Below are positions 6,806-14,515 of a stretch of 28,300 nt of DNA, in pieces. The translations under genes and the position numbers were made by a program. A model generated the notes under the pieces. The model was given only the letters and a program-made list of their open reading frames with translations. It searched no databases and was not told the origin of the DNA. The DNA comes from Nibrella saemangeumensis (lineage in GTDB: Bacteria > Bacteroidota > Bacteroidia > Cytophagales > Spirosomataceae): contig NZ_BAABHD010000063.1 of assembly GCF_039541915.1 (NCBI RefSeq), forward strand, positions 1 to 28,300, in the 5' to 3' direction. How positions within the stretch are numbered: position 1 is the stretch's first letter; every line of letters starts with the position of its first letter.

Positions 6806-8377
6806 TTATTTGGGTACCTCTCTGAAATCAAGTTGCTGAATGAGCGCGGGGTTTTCCGGCGTTAGCGTAAAGAAGACATCGATATTGGCCTTTTCACCTT
6901 CGATCAGAAAATGTCCCCGAAGCTGGTTTTCCGGAACTAACTCGCCGACCTGCAGTATTTTTCCGGCTTTGGCGTACAGCGCCTGCACTGCTTTTCGCCG
7001 GAGGGCAACGGACTGATCCGGGAAGAAATTTTCGGCAAAAATGTTGCTCCGCTCCCCATTCGCCCAATCCGGTAAAAGCTGAATAAGTTCGGCCTTGCGC
7101 TGAGCCAGGACAGGTGATACCGGTAATTGCCGGGGTTTCAGACCCGCCAGGGCAATCAGGGTGTCCACTACAGCCCAATTGACAGTACTGCCGCTGGTAT
7201 ACGTAAGGTTGTTGTAGGTCACCACGCCAATGCCGTATTCGGGCAATACCCACCACTGGCTACCAAAACCGGGCAGACCGCCGGTATGCCCCACATACAC
7301 GCGGGCCTGGCAGTCGCGGCTCCAGCGCAGGCCGTAGCCATAGGCGCTTACCATAGTGCATACGCGCCCGCCAGGGTATTTAAATTGAGGATTCATACTG
7401 CTGAACACCCAGGGCTGCTGCATCTCCCGCACCGAACTGCGTTTGACCGGGCCGTTGTCGGCATCACTCCGCGGTGGCCAGGCCATCATGTGCAGCACCA
7501 TGTATTTACTAAAGTCCTCAATGGACGTAATCAGGCCGCCCATGGCCCCGTAAGAACCGTCGTGCAGCAGGGGCTCCTCTTTCCACTGATTGTCTTCCCA
7601 GCGGTACCCATGCGCCAGTTGGTTAGCGGGCACCCTGGTGTATTCCCACTGCGTATCATTCATACCCAGTGGTTTCAGAATGGTCTCTGTTATGTACTGC
7701 TGATAGGGTTTGCCGGATACCTTGTTGATAATATCGCCCAGCATGGCAAAGCCCAGATTGCTGTATTCATACGCCACGCCCGGTACATTGGAGGTAGAAA
7801 TACCACCTTTGATCAGGTTGATCAACTCCGCGTCGGTATCAGCTAACTGCCGGTCGCCCCAGGGGTTGTCTTCCGGGAAACCGGCCGAATGGGTCATCAG
7901 GTGCCGGACGGTAATCAGGGGCGCATCGCTGGTGAGGTATTTCATCTGCTTCATTTCCGGAATATATTGTTGCACTGGATCGTCGAGCCGGAGTTTGCCT
8001 TCGTCACGAAGTTTCAGGATCGCCATCATGGTCAGGCTCTTGGTCATCGACGCGATGCGAAAGAGCGATTTAGGCGTGACGGGCGTTTTTTGGGCTACAT
8101 CAGTATAGCCGAAGCCATTGGCGTGGATGAGCCGCCCGTCCACAACAATCCCGAATGCCATGCCGGGCACGTGGTTAGCAGCAGCGAAGTCGCGGTAAAG
8201 CTTTTCGATTGTGGGTATAGCGGCCTCGATTTTCCGGATACGATCCGGGTCTGTGAACGCCGGCGGCCGATAATCCGTGGTGTTTAATGGGTAAGAAGCG
8301 TTTTCCTGAACCGGGACTTTCTGACCATATACAGTCGTTAATGCCAGCAGGATGAGTGGAAATAGAAGCTTATCCAT
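6806..8377 (-). CDS. secreted serine hydrolase, beta-lactamase class C / PBP4*-like
   Basis: 523 residues. A signal peptide (MDKLLFPLILLALTTVYG, cut before Q19) sends it out of the cytoplasm. The three active-site motifs of the serine beta-lactamase / D-Ala-D-Ala peptidase fold are present in order: S110-M-T-K113, Y205-S-N207 and H364-T-G366. It is longer than true AmpC enzymes (about 360-380 residues) because of a C-terminal extension after about residue 400. That is common in Bacteroidota esterase or peptidase members such as the EstB and PBP4* groups. It may therefore act on peptidoglycan-derived D-amino peptides or esters; antibiotic resistance should not be assumed. No ampR-like regulator is nearby. 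It is divergent from the M14 peptidase across a 130-base AT-rich spacer. Confidence 0.9.
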   Translation of the reverse strand: MDKLLFPLILLALTTVYGQKVPVQENASYPLNTTDYRPPAFTDPDRIRKIEAAIPTIEKLYRDFAAANHVPGMAFGIVVDGRLIHANGFGYTDVAQKTPVTPKSLFRIASMTKSLTMMAILKLRDEGKLRLDDPVQQYIPEMKQMKYLTSDAPLITVRHLMTHSAGFPEDNPWGDRQLADTDAELINLIKGGISTSNVPGVAYEYSNLGFAMLGDIINKVSGKPYQQYITETILKPLGMNDTQWEYTRVPANQLAHGYRWEDNQWKEEPLLHDGSYGAMGGLITSIEDFSKYMVLHMMAWPPRSDADNGPVKRSSVREMQQPWVFSSMNPQFKYPGGRVCTMVSAYGYGLRWSRDCQARVYVGHTGGLPGFGSQWWVLPEYGIGVVTYNNLTYTSGSTVNWAVVDTLIALAGLKPRQLPVSPVLAQRKAELIQLLPDWANGERSNIFAENFFPDQSVALRRKAVQALYAKAGKILQVGELVPENQLRGHFLIEGEKANIDVFFTLTPENPALIQQLDFREVPK

Positions 8378-8507
8378 AAATTTGTTTTACTTTTTCAGAT
8401 CAGGCACAAAAGTCAACCCGTTACCATCTCCTTGGCTATTTTAGTGCATATTTAAGTTTTAATAACTACTGTTTTTCAGAAAAACCGGAATTTATAAACC
8501 GTAATCT

Positions 8508-11312
8508 ATGATTTACCGCCTACCCCGTTTGCTTATTTTCCTGCTGCTGGTTGCAACAGCCGGTTACGCCCAAATGCTGCCGTCGCCGAAGGAACATTTT
8601 GGCTTCAGCATCGGTGACGACTACCAGCTAACCACCTACACCCAGACCGAAGCCTATTTCAAAAAGCTGGCCGCTTCGGACCGTACCAAGCTGGTCGATA
8701 TCGGCATGACCGAAGAAGGTCGTCATCAGTATATGCTGATTGTCTCCTCTCCGGAGAATATGCAGAAGCTCGGTCGCTATCAGGAAATCTCCCGCACCAT
8801 GGCCCGCGCCGAGAACCTGACCGACGAGCAGGCCCGCGCCCTGGCCAACGAGGGTAAAGCCATCGTCTGGATTGATGGTGGCTTGCACTCGACCGAAACC
8901 GTCGGCACCATGCAGCTCATCGAAACAGCCTGGCAACTGGTCAGCCGCAAAGATCCCGAAACGCTCCGCATCCTCGATAACGTGGTCATTCTGCTGACCC
9001 ACGCCAATCCGGATGGTCACGAACTGATTGCCAACTGGTACATGCGGGAGCCGAAGCCCGAAAAGCGTTCGCAGGACAACCTGCCCCGGTTGTATCAGAA
9101 GTACATTGGCCACGACAACAACCGCGACTTTTTTATGATGAACATGAAGGAGACGCAGAACATTGGCCGCCAGTTGTTTGTCGACTGGATCCCGCAGATC
9201 ATGTACAACCATCACCAGCGCGGACCAGCCGGCTCGGTACTGGCGGGTCCACCCTACCGCGATCCGTTCAATTACGTATTTGACCCACTGATGATCACGG
9301 GCATTGATGCACTCGGCGCGGCCATGTACAACCGGCTGAATGCCGAGAACAAGCCCGGCTTTACCCGGCTCAACGGGGCCAGTTTCTCGACCTGGTACAA
9401 CGGTGGTCTGCGCACTACCACGCACTTTCACAACATGATCGGCCTGCTGACGGAGATCATTGGAAACCCCACACCCGAGACTGTACCGCTGGTACCGAAC
9501 CGGCTCATTCCAAACGGCAATACCCCAAACCCGGTTACCCCGCAAAAGTGGCATTTCAGGCAGTCGATCGATTACTCGCTCTCATTGAACTATGCCGTGC
9601 TGGATTATGCCGCCCGGCACCGCGACGAACTCCTGTTCAACATCTACCGGATGGGTAAAAACTCCATCGAGCGTGGCAGCCGCGACTACTGGACCCTTTC
9701 ACCCAAAAAAGTAGAAGCCATCAACCAGGCCTATCAGGCAGACCTGCGGAAAGCCAGCAGCCCCGGTAGTAACACGACCACAACCGCAACCAGCGATCCG
9801 TTTGGCTGGTCGAATCGGGGTGGCATTCCGGCTAAATATTACGATTCCGTCTTTAAGGCACCGGCACTGCGTGACCCGCGTGGTTTCATTATCCCGGCCG
9901 ATCAGGCAGACTTCCCGACGGCGGTCAAATTTTTAAACGCCCTGATCCGGACCGGTATTCAGATTCACCGGGCTACCGCCGACTTCACCGTAGCCGGCAG
10001 GACATACCCGACCGGCTCGTATATTGTAAAAACGAACCAGGCCTTCCGGCCCCATGTGCTGGATATGTTCGAGCCGCAGGACCACCCCAATGATTTTCAG
10101 TATCCGGGCGGTCCGCCGATCCGGCCTTACGATGCCGCCGGCTGGACCCTGGCTTACCAGATGGGCGTCCAGTTCGATCGGGTTTTGTACGACTTCAACG
10201 GGCCCTTTCAGCAACTCCCCTATGGTGAGTTGCAATCCCCTAAAGGTCGTGTGGAAGCGGCTTCTGCCGGGTATATCCTGAGCGCCCGCGCCAATAATTC
10301 CTTTGCTGCCGTGAATGATCTACTGAAAGCGGGGGTGGATGTTTATCGCCTGCCCGAAGGGATTCCGGGTAAACCCGCCGTTGGTACCGGTGCTTTTTTT
10401 GTGCCATCATCAGCCAAAGCGAAGGTGCTGCTGGAGAACTCCGCTGCTGAACTTGGATTAACCGTTACCGGCGTAGCTAAACGTCCGGCCGGTACTACCG
10501 TAAAAGTGGCGCCCCTGCGCATTGCACTTTGGGATACCTACGGCGGCTCAATGCCGTCGGGCTGGGTGCGCTGGCTGATGGAGCAATATCACTTCCCCAT
10601 GCAGGTGGTGTATACGTCGGAGATCGACGCGGGTGATTTGCGTAAGAAATACGATGTCATTGTGTTTGTTACCCGTGCCATTCCGGCGGTTGGTGCAACC
10701 GGACAAAGCAGCGAGTCCAGCTACGCCAGCCGGGAACCCAAAGCCGAAGAACTACCCGCCGAATACCGCAACTGGCTTGGCAGGATCACCGCCGACAAAT
10801 CAATCCCGCAGTTGAAGCAATTTATGGAAGCAGGAGGCTCGGTAGTCACCATCGGATCTAGTACCAACCTGGCGTATCACCTGGGGCTTCCCGTCCGTAA
10901 TGCCCTGATGGAGATGACCAACAGCGGGCAGGAGCGGCCGCTGCCGGCGGAGAAATACTACATACCTGGCAGTATCCTCCGCGTCAGGCTCGATTCGACT
11001 CAGCAGGCGGCCTGGGGAATGCCGGCCGAAGGGGATATTTATTTTGAGGCCAGTCCGGTATTCAAACTAGCTCCGGATGCGGTTGCCCGGGGAGCGGTGA
11101 AACCGCTGGCCTGGTTCCCTACCAGCAAACCATTGCGCAGTGGCTGGGCCTGGGGGCAGTCGTACCTGCAGGATGGCGTAGCGGCTTTTGTCGCCCCGGT
11201 GGGTAACGGTAAGCTGTATGCCTTCGGTCCGGAGATTACCTTCCGTGCCCAGGCTCACAACACCTTCAAGCTGCTCTTTAACCAACTTTATGGTACCACA
11301 CCAGTGAAGTAA
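8508..11312 (+). CDS. secreted M14-family zinc carboxypeptidase-like protein with C-terminal amidotransferase-like domain
   Basis: 934 residues. The signal peptide ends near A21 (LLLVATAGYA then QMLP). The M14 zinc site is readable: H127-S-T-E130 in GGLHSTE, the substrate-binding NNRD (204-207), and His in YNHHQRGP (235-236). The catalytic Glu is E316 in LLTEIIGNP, so the peptidase should be active. From about residue 500 onward there is no M14 similarity. The segments PLRIALWDTYGG, KYDVIVFVTRAIP and FMEAGGSVVTIGSS resemble a class I glutamine-amidotransferase-like fold, an architecture commonly seen in Bacteroidota M14 proteins; a catalytic Cys there was not identified. The expected role is removal of C-terminal residues from extracellular or periplasmic peptides. 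It is a single gene followed by a strong terminator about 135 bases on. Confidence 0.88.
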   Translation: MIYRLPRLLIFLLLVATAGYAQMLPSPKEHFGFSIGDDYQLTTYTQTEAYFKKLAASDRTKLVDIGMTEEGRHQYMLIVSSPENMQKLGRYQEISRTMARAENLTDEQARALANEGKAIVWIDGGLHSTETVGTMQLIETAWQLVSRKDPETLRILDNVVILLTHANPDGHELIANWYMREPKPEKRSQDNLPRLYQKYIGHDNNRDFFMMNMKETQNIGRQLFVDWIPQIMYNHHQRGPAGSVLAGPPYRDPFNYVFDPLMITGIDALGAAMYNRLNAENKPGFTRLNGASFSTWYNGGLRTTTHFHNMIGLLTEIIGNPTPETVPLVPNRLIPNGNTPNPVTPQKWHFRQSIDYSLSLNYAVLDYAARHRDELLFNIYRMGKNSIERGSRDYWTLSPKKVEAINQAYQADLRKASSPGSNTTTTATSDPFGWSNRGGIPAKYYDSVFKAPALRDPRGFIIPADQADFPTAVKFLNALIRTGIQIHRATADFTVAGRTYPTGSYIVKTNQAFRPHVLDMFEPQDHPNDFQYPGGPPIRPYDAAGWTLAYQMGVQFDRVLYDFNGPFQQLPYGELQSPKGRVEAASAGYILSARANNSFAAVNDLLKAGVDVYRLPEGIPGKPAVGTGAFFVPSSAKAKVLLENSAAELGLTVTGVAKRPAGTTVKVAPLRIALWDTYGGSMPSGWVRWLMEQYHFPMQVVYTSEIDAGDLRKKYDVIVFVTRAIPAVGATGQSSESSYASREPKAEELPAEYRNWLGRITADKSIPQLKQFMEAGGSVVTIGSSTNLAYHLGLPVRNALMEMTNSGQERPLPAEKYYIPGSILRVRLDSTQQAAWGMPAEGDIYFEASPVFKLAPDAVARGAVKPLAWFPTSKPLRSGWAWGQSYLQDGVAAFVAPVGNGKLYAFGPEITFRAQAHNTFKLLFNQLYGTTPVK

Positions 11313-11327
11313 AGTTTTGTTAACACT

Positions 11328-11357
11328 TCTGGTGGCAGATTTATAAACTTATCTTTG
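11328..11357 (+). promoter_or_regulatory. candidate promoter downstream of the M14 peptidase
   Basis: TATCTTTG (11350-11357) is an exact match to TAnnTTTG. TCTG at 11328-11331, 18 bases upstream, is a three-of-four match to the -33 TTTG. It points into a 90-base stretch with no open frame that ends in a strong terminator (11447-11480), so any transcript would be short and non-coding. It could equally be a chance match in an AT-rich spacer. Confidence 0.35.
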
Positions 11358-11446
11358 CTTCTGTATAACTAATCGGGCAATTGTCACGCTAAGATTAAAT
11401 TCTAGTGACTTATTATGCTTGATTATGCATACGCGTTAGATAATAT

Positions 11447-11480
11447 AAAATCCCGGCCCTGAATCAGGGCCGGGATTTTT
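11447..11480. terminator. strong intrinsic terminator, probably bidirectional
   Basis: A 15-bp perfect stem (11447-11461 with 11465-11479) with a 3-base loop and GGCCGGGA core is followed on the plus strand by TTTTTGTTTT. On the minus strand the stem is followed by TTTTATATT. It sits between the convergent M14 and S8 peptidase genes and can terminate both. Confidence 0.88.
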
Positions 11481-11563
11481 GTTTTCCTTTTTCCCGCTCG
11501 GCTGTGTCTGCAAGCTGCTGGAGCCTACAACCGCGGACGTGCAAAAGAATGAGCTGGCAAACG

Positions 11564-14272
11564 TTATTTTACTACCAGTCGCTTGGCCGTTATGCCATTG
11601 GGCGTGGTGACGTTGAACATGTAGTTTCCACTGGGCAGCGCACTGGCGTCGAAATTCACCTGGTAATCGCCGGCGGGTTTCTGTTCGTTCACCAGCGTTC
11701 TGATCCGGCGACCCATGACGTCGTGTACTTCCACCGTAACCGGCCCTTCCTGCGGCAGACTGTAGCTGATGGTGGTGCTACCGACGAAGGGATTCGGGTA
11801 GGCGACAGCCTCCTTGATCTGGAATTCCGGCGCGGCTGCGCGGGCGGTTGGGGTGGTAGCGGTTTCCCATTGCGTAAAGGTCCGGGTCACAACCACGGCA
11901 AACTCGGCGCGGGTAACTACCTGCTTTGGTTTGAAGGTAGCCCGCAGCGTCGGCTTCAGATCAAACGTTCCCTGCGTCAGCGAGAAAAAGGCGTTGATCA
12001 GGTTCAGATCCAGGGCCAGGCTCACGTATCCCTCAAAACCGGCCGGTATCTGGGCGGCATCGTCAATGGGAATTTTTTTACCGTCGACCGTTACCGTCAC
12101 CGGCTTACCATTGCGCTCCAGCGCAAAAGACTGGTACCCCAATGCCTGCACCAGCGAATAAGCCAGAGCGGTGCGGTCTACGTTGCCATTCGGGGTAAAT
12201 TTCCCGTCGGCACCCGCCAGCATGACGCCGTTAAATACGTGACTCCGATCGCGCAGGGCAGCCCCTTTGGTCAATACCGATTCGGCCAGCAGGAGTTCGG
12301 TACCCGTTACATCGGTAACGGTTTTCTGGCCGTTGGTCGGCAGGTACTGCCGGATGGCCTGCCCCATCAGCAGGTAATCGGCCAGATGAATTCGCTTGAG
12401 CGCATCTTCGGGCTTGTACACGCCGTTAAGACCATCGACCAGCCGGTTGCTGACGGCCAGCTTAATGGATGCTTCGGCCGGGTGCCCGGCAATGTCGTTT
12501 AGGCCGGTGGTGCCGCTAACTGTCTCGAAGGTAATACTCCCCCGCACCGTCTCAGGAAGCGCCACGCCGTTGAGCCCTTCGACCCGCAGCGTCCAGGTAC
12601 CCGCCGGCGGAGACACCACGGCCAGGCTCCGATCCTGGTACAGGGCAAAGGCCACCGGGATACCCGAGCGGTACTGCTGGCCCGTGGGGTCCAGCAGGAT
12701 CAGGTTGATGGCGTTACCGGTCTCTCCCGATACACCCCCGGCAATAATTTTCGCTTCAAGGCTGTTGGTGCCCGGCTCTACCGGGAAGGTAAACTGGTTG
12801 CCGGTGGTCAGCAGCGGATTGAAATTCACCGAGAAATTCTGAACCGTACTGCGGGCGTTAACGCTGCTGGTAAACCTCCGCGTGCTGTTGACCGTTGCGC
12901 CAAACGGCGACGACCGGAACGCCTGATCCACGGCCGCATAGGCGTTGACATACCCGGCCCCCACTTCCCAGGCCTGACGACCGGGCATATTGGTAGCCGT
13001 TTTCTGGATAATGTCTTTCACCTGAGCAGGCGTCAGCGTTGGTTTGGCTTCCAGCATTAGCGCCACAACACCCGCCACGTGCGGGGTAGCCATAGATGTA
13101 CCGCTGCTGTGGGTGTAGTAGGGTATATGAGCCGGTTCCAGTTCAGCAACGTCCTGCTCGGCACCCAGCGACGAAACCGGTGCAATAGCGCGGGTTGAGA
13201 TAATATCAACACCCGGCGCAACAATACCCGGCTCGTTTTTAAACGTCCAGGTTTCGCCGTCCATGGTAAACGTACCCTCCTGCCCTTTAACACCACGCGA
13301 CGAGAAGTCGGCCAGTTTACCGTTTTTGTCACCGGCTCCTACCGAGATCACCCAGGGCGCAATGGCGTAGGGGTTGTGAGTATCGGCTCCCGGCCCTTCG
13401 TTTCCGGCGGCAAAGACAATGACCACGTTCCGGTCGTACAGCTTTTTGGTGGCCACGTTGATCGGATGCGCCGGGTTGAAGGCTCCGCTGGTCCCGAACG
13501 AATTACTAACTACGCGGATATTGTATTGAAATTGGTGCGTCAGGGCGTAGTCGAAGCCACCAATTGCATCGAGTACCAACAACGCAGCACCCGATCCGTA
13601 GCCGAGCAGCGACGCGCCGGGCGCTACGCCCTCGTATTTCCCCCCTGATTTGGCTCCCGTACCGCCCACCGTACCCGCGCAGTGCGTGCCGTGCCCGGAG
13701 TTGGAGTCGGTATTGGGAACGCCCTCCACGTAGGTAATCGGCAGCAGGTCAGATACGGCGTTCAGGTTGGTCGACCCCAGCACGTTCTGGACCAGGTGCG
13801 AGCCGAACTTCAGGTCGTCGTGTGTACCATCGACCCCGCTGTCGTTGACGAGTACACTAACGCCTTTGCCCGAAACAGGCAGCCCTTTGTTACGGGCGGT
13901 CATCTCGGCATCGGTGCGCAGCCGCCGTACACCGGTCAGGCTGTTACCGTCGAAGTTGTAATACGTCAGTCGTTTGTTCAGGAAAATAGATTTGATTTCC
14001 GGGCGCTGCGCCAGGGCATCGACCTGAGCGGCCGTAGCCAGTACACCGGCCATGGGTAAGGCCTTCAGGGTAAGTCCTTTGGTAATGCCAACTTGTTGTA
14101 AAAGACTCAGATGAGAAGGCTGCGGAGCTCCGTCGCCGTAAAAGGTCACAATTACTTGAGCTACCGGATTGGTTTTCAAGGCGTCTTTCAGTTCAGCATC
14201 CACGACCACCTGCGCCATTAAACGTTGAGTAAACAGGCAAAGCAGAAAAAACAGGTTTACAGCTTTTTTCAT
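11564..14272 (-). CDS. S8 subtilisin-like peptidase with SLH-like repeats and type IX secretion domain
   Basis: 902 residues. The signal peptide ends near A20 (RLMA then QVVVD), followed by an inhibitor-like propeptide (about 21-105). The catalytic triad is D144 (VNDSGVDGTHDD), H194 (NSGHGTHCAG) and S393 (SSGTSMATPHVAG), with oxyanion N291 in AAGNEG. A beta-rich region (about 455-585) resembles a P-domain or pre-peptidase C-type fold. Three SLH-like repeats follow: about 591-640 (DIAGHPA, LVDGLNGVYKPEDAL), 672-712, and 738-802 (TFKPKQVVTRAEFAVVV). The last 85 residues (from AYPNPF at 824 to KRLVVK) are a canonical type A T9SS C-terminal domain, predicting export through the outer membrane and surface attachment. 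A structured leader lies just upstream of the start. Confidence 0.92.
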   Translation of the reverse strand: MKKAVNLFFLLCLFTQRLMAQVVVDAELKDALKTNPVAQVIVTFYGDGAPQPSHLSLLQQVGITKGLTLKALPMAGVLATAAQVDALAQRPEIKSIFLNKRLTYYNFDGNSLTGVRRLRTDAEMTARNKGLPVSGKGVSVLVNDSGVDGTHDDLKFGSHLVQNVLGSTNLNAVSDLLPITYVEGVPNTDSNSGHGTHCAGTVGGTGAKSGGKYEGVAPGASLLGYGSGAALLVLDAIGGFDYALTHQFQYNIRVVSNSFGTSGAFNPAHPINVATKKLYDRNVVIVFAAGNEGPGADTHNPYAIAPWVISVGAGDKNGKLADFSSRGVKGQEGTFTMDGETWTFKNEPGIVAPGVDIISTRAIAPVSSLGAEQDVAELEPAHIPYYTHSSGTSMATPHVAGVVALMLEAKPTLTPAQVKDIIQKTATNMPGRQAWEVGAGYVNAYAAVDQAFRSSPFGATVNSTRRFTSSVNARSTVQNFSVNFNPLLTTGNQFTFPVEPGTNSLEAKIIAGGVSGETGNAINLILLDPTGQQYRSGIPVAFALYQDRSLAVVSPPAGTWTLRVEGLNGVALPETVRGSITFETVSGTTGLNDIAGHPAEASIKLAVSNRLVDGLNGVYKPEDALKRIHLADYLLMGQAIRQYLPTNGQKTVTDVTGTELLLAESVLTKGAALRDRSHVFNGVMLAGADGKFTPNGNVDRTALAYSLVQALGYQSFALERNGKPVTVTVDGKKIPIDDAAQIPAGFEGYVSLALDLNLINAFFSLTQGTFDLKPTLRATFKPKQVVTRAEFAVVVTRTFTQWETATTPTARAAAPEFQIKEAVAYPNPFVGSTTISYSLPQEGPVTVEVHDVMGRRIRTLVNEQKPAGDYQVNFDASALPSGNYMFNVTTPNGITAKRLVVK

Positions 14273-14284
14273 AAAGTTGTGTTT

Positions 14285-14346
14285 TAGGTAAGAATAAACT
14301 GAGGCATCAGGCGGTACACGGCTGCACCGCCTGATGTGCTTACCTA
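14285..14346 (-). promoter_or_regulatory. nested hairpin in the 5' leader of the S8 peptidase gene
   Basis: An inner 11-bp stem (14305-14315 with 14326-14336, arm CATCAGGCGGT) is enclosed by an outer 8-bp stem (14285-14292 with 14339-14346, TAGGTAAG/CTTACCTA). The asymmetric internal loop is 12 versus 2 bases. On the minus strand the structure ends 12 bases before the ATG at 14272, so it would lie in the mRNA leader close to the ribosome site. It could regulate translation or stability, or simply be a palindromic repeat. Confidence 0.45.
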
Positions 14347-14432
14347 CGACCTTTTTCTTCGTTTGGTTTTATTTTTTAATAGAAAAATTAAAAAACTTAG
14401 GAAAAGAACGAGTCAGAATGCCCTAACCCCCA

Positions 14433-14484
14433 GGTAAAAAACACCAATGGCCCTCCCTGAAAATACTCAGAAAAAGGGCCATTG
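14433..14484 (-). terminator. terminator of the GH2 gene
   Basis: CAATGGCCCT (14445-14454) pairs with AGGGCCATTG (14475-14484), a perfect 10-bp stem with a 20-base loop. Reading on the minus strand, the stem is followed by GTGTTTTTT. It lies just downstream of the GH2 stop at 14516, so GH2 and the S8 peptidase are probably separate transcripts. Confidence 0.65.
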
Positions 14485-14515
14485 ATCAAGACTAGGGACG
14501 CCGAATCTCCGGCGG

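Noticed and set aside
6806..8377. AmpC-type antibiotic resistance gene
   Set aside because: The motifs fit the broad serine hydrolase family, but the long C-terminal extension and lack of an ampR neighbour favour a peptidase or esterase role.
8628..9554. 308-residue open frame antisense to the M14 peptidase
   Set aside because: It covers the zinc-site coding region in reverse, with no signal, motif or plausible start context.
11504..12502. 332-residue open frame antisense to the S8 peptidase 3' end
   Set aside because: It runs through the opposite strand of the T9SS and SLH-coding region, starts just after the terminator and shows no recognisable motif; a shadow frame.
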